Of a stretch of 10,712 nt of DNA, positions 6,996-10,712 are shown piece by piece. The stretch is from Candidatus Cloacimonadota bacterium (lineage in GTDB: Bacteria; Cloacimonadota; Cloacimonadia; Cloacimonadales; TCS61). Below the pieces are notes generated by a model that made no database searches, was not told the DNA's origin, and was given only the letters and a program-made list of their open reading frames with translations. Position numbers and translations under genes: made by a program. How positions within the stretch are numbered: position 1 is the first letter of the stretch; each line of letters starts with the position of its first letter. The stretch is from contig DAOUTP010000042.1 of the NCBI GenBank assembly GCA_030626645.1, positions 1-10,712 of the forward strand. The letters run 5' to 3'.

Positions 6996-7027
6996 AAAAA
7001 AAACGGTGAGAAAAGGTCTCACCGTTT
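6996..7027 (-). terminator. Intrinsic terminator after lpxA
   Basis: Read on the minus strand, AAACGGTGAGA (7027-7017) pairs perfectly over 11 bases with TCTCACCGTTT (7011-7001) around a 5-base loop, followed by a run of eight T residues (7003-6996). It lies 20 bases after the lpxA stop and closes the minus-strand lipid A gene run. Confidence 0.92.
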
Positions 7028-7047
7028 GTAATATTTTGAAGTAAAAT

Positions 7048-7821
7048 CTATTTAGTTATTCCTCTATCAGAGTTCTTAACGAAATCAAGAAATACTTTTT
7101 GCTCTTGTGTAAGATTTTGAATTTCCAAAGCTTTTTCCATAGCCTGACTCGTATTTAATTCGGATTTATAAAATAATTTATATACATCTTTTATTGATTT
7201 TATAGACTCATTGGAGAATCCACGTCTTTGAAGTCCAACGCTGTTCAAACCTCTCACGTTATATGGAGATCCTTCTCCACGTGTGTAAGGAGGGATATCC
7301 TTTTTAATGCCGGATTTTCCACCGATGAAGGCATAAGCTCCTACTTTTACAAACTGATGAAGAGCAACCATTCCACCGATTATTACATTATCATGAACTT
7401 GAATATGCCCCGCAAAATTAACTGCATTGGCAATAATGAGATTATTACCGAGAATACAATTATGAGCAACGTGAGAATAGGCCATAAAAAGGCTGTTGCT
7501 CCCGATTTGTGTAGGCTCATCCATTGTTGCAGATTTATTTATTGTACAGAATTCTCGGAATGTATTATTATTTCCAATTATCAATTTTGTTGGTTCACCC
7601 TTGTATTTAAGATCCTGACAATCTGTTCCGATTACTGCTGAGTGAAAAAAAATATTCCCATCACCAATTGTTGTGTGTCCATCAATGATAACACTGGAAA
7701 CAAGTTCATTATTATCACCCATTATTACGTTTTCATAGACAATGCAAAAAGGACCGATAACACAATTTTTTCCAATTACAGCTTTTGGATCTACAATTGC
7801 AGTTGGATGAATTTTAATCAT
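7048..7821 (-). CDS. lpxA: UDP-N-acetylglucosamine O-acyltransferase (LpxA)
   Basis: LpxA performs the first step of lipid A synthesis, moving a 3-hydroxyacyl chain from acyl carrier protein to the 3-OH of UDP-GlcNAc in the cytoplasm. The 257-residue product begins MIKIHPTAIVDPKAVIG and consists of left-handed beta-helix hexapeptide repeats up to about residue 175, then a helical C-terminal domain with GLQRRGFS. The catalytic histidine is H120 in HVAHNC (H125 in E. coli); GTDCQDLKYKGEPT (65-78) and LHQF (H155) are also conserved. G168 corresponds to the E. coli hydrocarbon-ruler residue G173, which suggests a long (about C14) acyl chain; that is an inference. The ATG at 7821 follows a good ribosome binding site. 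An in-frame TTG at 7833 would place that site inside the gene, so it is rejected. A hexamer repeat separates it from lpxC-fabZ. Confidence 0.97.
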   Translation of the reverse strand: MIKIHPTAIVDPKAVIGKNCVIGPFCIVYENVIMGDNNELVSSVIIDGHTTIGDGNIFFHSAVIGTDCQDLKYKGEPTKLIIGNNNTFREFCTINKSATMDEPTQIGSNSLFMAYSHVAHNCILGNNLIIANAVNFAGHIQVHDNVIIGGMVALHQFVKVGAYAFIGGKSGIKKDIPPYTRGEGSPYNVRGLNSVGLQRRGFSNESIKSIKDVYKLFYKSELNTSQAMEKALEIQNLTQEQKVFLDFVKNSDRGITK

Positions 7822-7823
7822 AT

Positions 7824-7830
7824 CTCTCCT
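7824..7830 (-). promoter_or_regulatory. Ribosome binding site of lpxA
   Basis: On the minus strand AGGAGAG occupies 7830-7824, 4 bases (from AGGAG) before the ATG at 7821. It settles the start in favour of this ATG over the TTG at 7833. The hexamer repeat runs into it. Confidence 0.7.
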
Positions 7831-7893
7831 CAATCTTAAGCTTAACCTTAACCTTAACCTCGACCTTGATCTTGTCCTCGACCTTATCCTTCT
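7828..7893 (-). repeat. Degenerate hexanucleotide tandem repeat between lpxC-fabZ and lpxA
   Basis: The whole gap between the lpxC-fabZ stop and the lpxA ribosome binding site is built of about eleven 6-base units. On the plus strand they read cctcaa, tcttaa, gcttaa, ccttaa, ccttaa, cctcga, ccttga, tcttgt, cctcga, ccttat and ccttct, so the consensus is CCTTAA on plus and TTAAGG on minus. Units vary mainly at positions 1 and 4-6. In the mRNA sense the repeat gives regular GG pairs every six bases. A 10-base palindrome TTAAGCTTAA lies at 7836-7845. Confidence 0.85.
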
Positions 7894-9285
7894 CTACTTC
7901 TTCATAACTTTTGCCAGGAAGTCACCTTCACAAACTTTTGTACTTCCCACATATGTATCACCATGCATTTTTGCTAATCCACGTTTCATAGAAATTACCT
8001 TAAGCTCAAATCGTAATGTATCTCCAGGGCTAACAGGTTTACGGAATTTTACATTATTTATCGATGCAAAATAAGCAACATAATCTTCGGGATCATCAAG
8101 AGCATTAAGCAGCATTATGCCGCCGGTTTGAGCCATTGCTTCTACAATGAGAACTCCAGGCATTACCGGATGTCCTGGAAAATGACCATTGAAGAAAGGT
8201 TCATTGATAGTCACATTTTTTATCCCGACTATGCGTTCTCCAGCTTCAAATTCTATTATTTTATCGATCATTAGAAAAGGGTATCTGTGTGGAAGAATCT
8301 TCTGTATTGCATTTATATCAAATACAACTTCAGACAATTTCTTCTTTTGATAGATTTTCTGCAATTCCTGCTTTTTATGAAGCTTGCGAAGTTTCTTAAC
8401 TAACTCCACATTGGTTTTGTGACCAGATCTAGCAGCCAAAAAATGTCCCTTTATTGGAACTCCCAAAAGGGCGATATCACCAATAAGATCTACAACCTTA
8501 TGACGAACAAATTCATTATAATAGCGCAAAGGTGTATGATTCAATAATCCATCTGCACCAACATTTATCTCTTCATGATAGTTGAACATCTCTCTTAAAC
8601 GTGCGATCTCTTCCTTAGGTGTATCTGGGTTAGCTACGACCAGGGCATTTTCCAAAGACCCACCTTTGATAAGCCCTGCTTCTTTTAACATAATTATTTC
8701 ATGAAGGAAACAGAAGGTTCTGGCAGAAGCAAAATCTTCCTCGAAATCATCAAGAGATTGCATAGTTGTATATTGCGTGCCTAATGCTTTTTGCTGGTAG
8801 TCAACCATAAATGTAATTTTAAGATCATCAGAAGGCATAATAACAATGTCAACATTATCAGCAGGAGCAGAAAATGAGAGAGGTTTCTCGATCTCTAAAT
8901 ATTCACGTTCAACATCCTGCTCAACAAGTCCTACTTTCTTTAAGAGTTCCATATAAATAATTGCACTTCCGTCTGCAACCGGCACTTCAGGTCCATCTAC
9001 TTCGATGCGGATATTATCAATATTGAGACCTTTAATAGCCGCAAGAACATGTTCTATAGTTGCAACGGTAGCTTTCCCAACTCCAATTGTCGTACCTCTG
9101 GAAATATCAACTACATGATCAATATCGGCAGGAATTTCCGGATTGTCTTCCAAGTCAGTTCGAATAAAGACAATTCCTTCATCCTTTCCGGCAGGCTTGA
9201 ACGTTAATGTAGAGACATGACCGGAATGAAGTCCAATGCCATTATAACTTATCGTGCCCTTTATGGTCTTCTTAAATTCTTTCAT
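7894..9285 (-). CDS. lpxC-fabZ: Bifunctional UDP-3-O-acyl-GlcNAc deacetylase / 3-hydroxyacyl-ACP dehydratase (LpxC-FabZ fusion)
   Basis: One 463-residue polypeptide joins two enzymes. Residues 1 to about 305 are LpxC, the zinc deacetylase that commits the cell to lipid A. Zinc ligands H79 (in IEHVLAA), H262 and D266 (in RHKVVDLIGD), the base E78 and catalytic H289 (in RSGHKTN) are all present. After a basic linker (about 298-318), residues 322-463 are FabZ, which dehydrates 3-hydroxyacyl-ACP. FabZ shows PHRYPFLMID, the catalytic H368 in NGHFPGHPVMPG, and E382 in VEAMAQ. FabZ competes with LpxA and LpxD for 3-hydroxyacyl-ACP, so the fusion may balance fatty acid and lipid A synthesis; that is inference. 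The same fusion is known in Bacteroidota and relatives. The ATG overlaps the lpxD stop by 4 bases, indicating coupled translation. Both halves look active. Confidence 0.97.
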   Translation of the reverse strand: MKEFKKTIKGTISYNGIGLHSGHVSTLTFKPAGKDEGIVFIRTDLEDNPEIPADIDHVVDISRGTTIGVGKATVATIEHVLAAIKGLNIDNIRIEVDGPEVPVADGSAIIYMELLKKVGLVEQDVEREYLEIEKPLSFSAPADNVDIVIMPSDDLKITFMVDYQQKALGTQYTTMQSLDDFEEDFASARTFCFLHEIIMLKEAGLIKGGSLENALVVANPDTPKEEIARLREMFNYHEEINVGADGLLNHTPLRYYNEFVRHKVVDLIGDIALLGVPIKGHFLAARSGHKTNVELVKKLRKLHKKQELQKIYQKKKLSEVVFDINAIQKILPHRYPFLMIDKIIEFEAGERIVGIKNVTINEPFFNGHFPGHPVMPGVLIVEAMAQTGGIMLLNALDDPEDYVAYFASINNVKFRKPVSPGDTLRFELKVISMKRGLAKMHGDTYVGSTKVCEGDFLAKVMKK

Positions 9286-10325
9286 TTTTTATCCTTTGCT
9301 TTCTGACGTTTTCGATATTCTTTCACTACTTCCGGTAAATATTTTTCTGAAACCATTATTTTTTTTTGAAGTCCTGCTTCAATTGCAGGAGAACCAAAAT
9401 ACTTGGCACCTTTTGGAATATCATTTGTTACTCCGGATTGTGCCCCGATCATTGCTCCATCATCAATTTTCAGGTGGCCGGCTACTCCAACCTGACCAGC
9501 AAGATAAACAGTTTTACCAATTATTGTACTTCCGGCAAGCCCTGTTTGTGCACAGAGAATTGAATTTTCATCGATCTTACAATTGTGCCCAACCTGAACC
9601 AGATTATCAATTTTTGTACCTTTGCCGATTATGGTAGAACCTAAAGTTGCACGATCGACAGCAGAATTTGCTCCGATCTCAACATCATCTTCAATAATTA
9701 CATTTCCAACTTGCGGGATCTTGTTATGAATCCCATTATGAAACAAATAGCCAAATCCGTCAGCGCCAATAACACAACTTGCATGAATAATAATATTATT
9801 TTTTAAAACACAATCTTCATAAATTGTTGTATTGGGATGAATGTGGCAGTTTTTGCCAATTTGTACATCATATTTGATAACGCAGTTACTTTCGATGATG
9901 GTTTCATCACCAATATTTACATTTTCACCGATATCACAATTACTTCCAATAATGATATTTTTTCCAAGAGAAGCTGATTTCGCTATATTTGCCGAATCTT
10001 CAACGCTTCTTTTCATTTTAGGAAGATCAAGATTGAGCCATGTTCGCACCAGCATCATAAAATGAATATATGGCTTGTCGATCAATAGAAGATTTGTATT
10101 TGGCTTTAAATTCTTATCAAAGTTTTTTGGAACAAAGATCAATCCCGCTTTTGTTTTTTTGAGTATATCCAGAAATTTTGGATTCTCAAAAAAACAAACA
10201 GAATGCTCGTTAGCTTTGTGAAGTTCAGCAACATTATCTAACGTAACTTTATTAGTAAAATCAGTAATGCAATCAAGCTTGGAAGCTATCTTTTTTGGTG
10301 TGAGCGGGAAATTAAATTTCTTCAT
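9282..10325 (-). CDS. lpxD: UDP-3-O-(3-hydroxyacyl)glucosamine N-acyltransferase (LpxD)
   Basis: LpxD adds the second 3-hydroxyacyl chain, at the 2-amino group, after LpxC has removed the acetyl group. The 347-residue protein has an N-terminal uridine-binding domain (about 1-105, with HSVCFFENPKF and LLIDKPY segments), a long left-handed beta-helix of hexapeptide repeats (about 110-305) and a C-terminal helix rich in Lys and Arg. The catalytic histidine is H247 in VQVGHNCKI (H239 in E. coli), and GADGFGY at 187-193 is the usual signature. Its ATG directly follows the ompH stop with no gap, and its stop overlaps the lpxC-fabZ ATG, so it is embedded in a tight operon. The order ompH-lpxD-lpxC/fabZ-lpxA is typical of this superphylum. 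No separate ribosome binding site is obvious, which fits coupled translation. Confidence 0.97.
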   Translation of the reverse strand: MKKFNFPLTPKKIASKLDCITDFTNKVTLDNVAELHKANEHSVCFFENPKFLDILKKTKAGLIFVPKNFDKNLKPNTNLLLIDKPYIHFMMLVRTWLNLDLPKMKRSVEDSANIAKSASLGKNIIIGSNCDIGENVNIGDETIIESNCVIKYDVQIGKNCHIHPNTTIYEDCVLKNNIIIHASCVIGADGFGYLFHNGIHNKIPQVGNVIIEDDVEIGANSAVDRATLGSTIIGKGTKIDNLVQVGHNCKIDENSILCAQTGLAGSTIIGKTVYLAGQVGVAGHLKIDDGAMIGAQSGVTNDIPKGAKYFGSPAIEAGLQKKIMVSEKYLPEVVKEYRKRQKAKDKK

Positions 10326-10712
10326 TTATTCTACAGATTTTTCCATTTCATCTAAAATTGAATCTGTAATTTCAAGGTTTGGTTTTGCATAAAGTATGCT
10401 GCCAGCAGAAGCATCAAGAATGATAGAATAATTATTTTCGACAGCAACTTTTTCAATAATTGTTTTCAATTTATTCAAGATCGGTGCCAGAAGTTCATTC
10501 TGTCTTTGTACAAATGTTCCATTTTCACCGAAGATCTCTTGAACTTTTGCCTGACGTGCTTCACTCATACTCATGATCTTAGTTTCAGCTTCTTGTTTCC
10601 CGGATTCGGTTAAGATCATTTTCTTACTTTCATAATCAGAATAAAGTTGTTCGATCTCAACATCCATATCTGCAATTTCCTGCTCCCATTTCTGACGTTC
10701 GCCCATCAAAAT
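10326..10712 (-). CDS. OmpH/Skp family periplasmic chaperone (5' partial)
   Basis: The frame is open to the window edge and ends at TAA 10328-10326, giving 128 residues of the C-terminal part; the N-terminus and signal peptide lie outside. The visible part is a long charged coiled coil (EQEIADMDVEIEQLY, then KIMSMSEARQAKV) followed by the compact end typical of Skp/OmpH: an LAPILNKLKTIIEKVA helix, the YSIILDA strand and LEITDSILDEM. Skp-type proteins hold unfolded outer-membrane proteins in the periplasm for the Bam complex; the gene often follows bamA and precedes lpxD, as it does here on the lpxD side. The first visible ATG (10706-10704) is internal to the coiled coil and is not a credible start. 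Family call good, exact subtype open. Confidence 0.88.
   Translation of the reverse strand: MLMGERQKWEQEIADMDVEIEQLYSDYESKKMILTESGKQEAETKIMSMSEARQAKVQEIFGENGTFVQRQNELLAPILNKLKTIIEKVAVENNYSIILDASAGSILYAKPNLEITDSILDEMEKSVE

Noticed and set aside
7822..7833. TTG start four codons upstream for lpxA
   Set aside because: It would put the AGGAG site inside the gene, and the family begins at MIKIHPTA.
7228..7839. Two plus-strand open frames (7228-7641 and 7642-7839) opposite lpxA
   Set aside because: Shadow frames of the beta-helix repeats of lpxA; sequence is Asn/Ile/Cys-rich without recognisable motifs.
7828..7893. CRISPR-like or telomere-like array
   Set aside because: Units are 6 bases with no spacers, and the site is internal to an operon, so this is a simple degenerate tandem repeat.
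9254..9637. 127-codon plus-strand frame over lpxD/lpxC
   Set aside because: It is antisense to two well-supported enzymes; the repetitive hexapeptide coding of lpxD easily leaves open opposite frames.

Overview
This AT-rich window carries housekeeping and cell-envelope genes of a diderm bacterium that makes lipid A. The best guess is a member of the Fibrobacteres-Chlorobi-Bacteroidetes (FCB) superphylum outside Bacteroidota, with Cloacimonadota-like lineages the first candidate. Three points support this. A secreted protein ends in a type IX secretion (Por) style C-terminal sorting domain. LpxC and FabZ are fused in one polypeptide, as is known from Bacteroidota and relatives. SecD and SecF are separate genes, whereas Bacteroidota normally carry a fused SecDF. 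The phylum assignment is inference; no 16S or other marker is present.

Left part, plus strand (1-6756): the window opens inside a secreted protein with a sorting domain (1-627). A closely spaced run of genes follows: an endonuclease Q-like PHP protein (709-1935), an overlapping M24 Xaa-Pro aminopeptidase (1935-3146), coaD for coenzyme A synthesis (3287-3766), a DUF3467 protein (3795-4106), and secD and secF (4184-6756). Almost every gene has a recognisable Shine-Dalgarno sequence. Two small ORFs, 33 and 34 codons, start at ATGA overlaps in the two larger gaps (624-725 and 3143-3247); neither is recognised.

Middle (6757-7047): this is a convergent intergenic region. A strong intrinsic terminator closes the secDF side, and a second strong one on the minus strand closes the lpx side. 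Between them is a short GC-rich, hairpin-forming block that stands out from the AT-rich surroundings and may be a dispersed repeat.

Right part, minus strand (10712 down to 7048): the order is ompH/skp-like chaperone (partial), lpxD, lpxC-fabZ fusion, lpxA. The first three are joined with no gap or a 4-base overlap. lpxA is separated from lpxC-fabZ by a run of about eleven degenerate hexamers (7828-7893) that ends at the lpxA ribosome binding site. Together these genes give a periplasmic outer-membrane-protein chaperone and the early acyl-transfer, deacetylation and hydroxyacyl-ACP supply steps of lipid A synthesis.

No complete new system is apparent. The items most worth a second look are the hexamer repeat between lpxC-fabZ and lpxA, the bacterial EndoQ-like gene with an altered zinc-finger region, and the GC-rich hairpin block between the two terminators.
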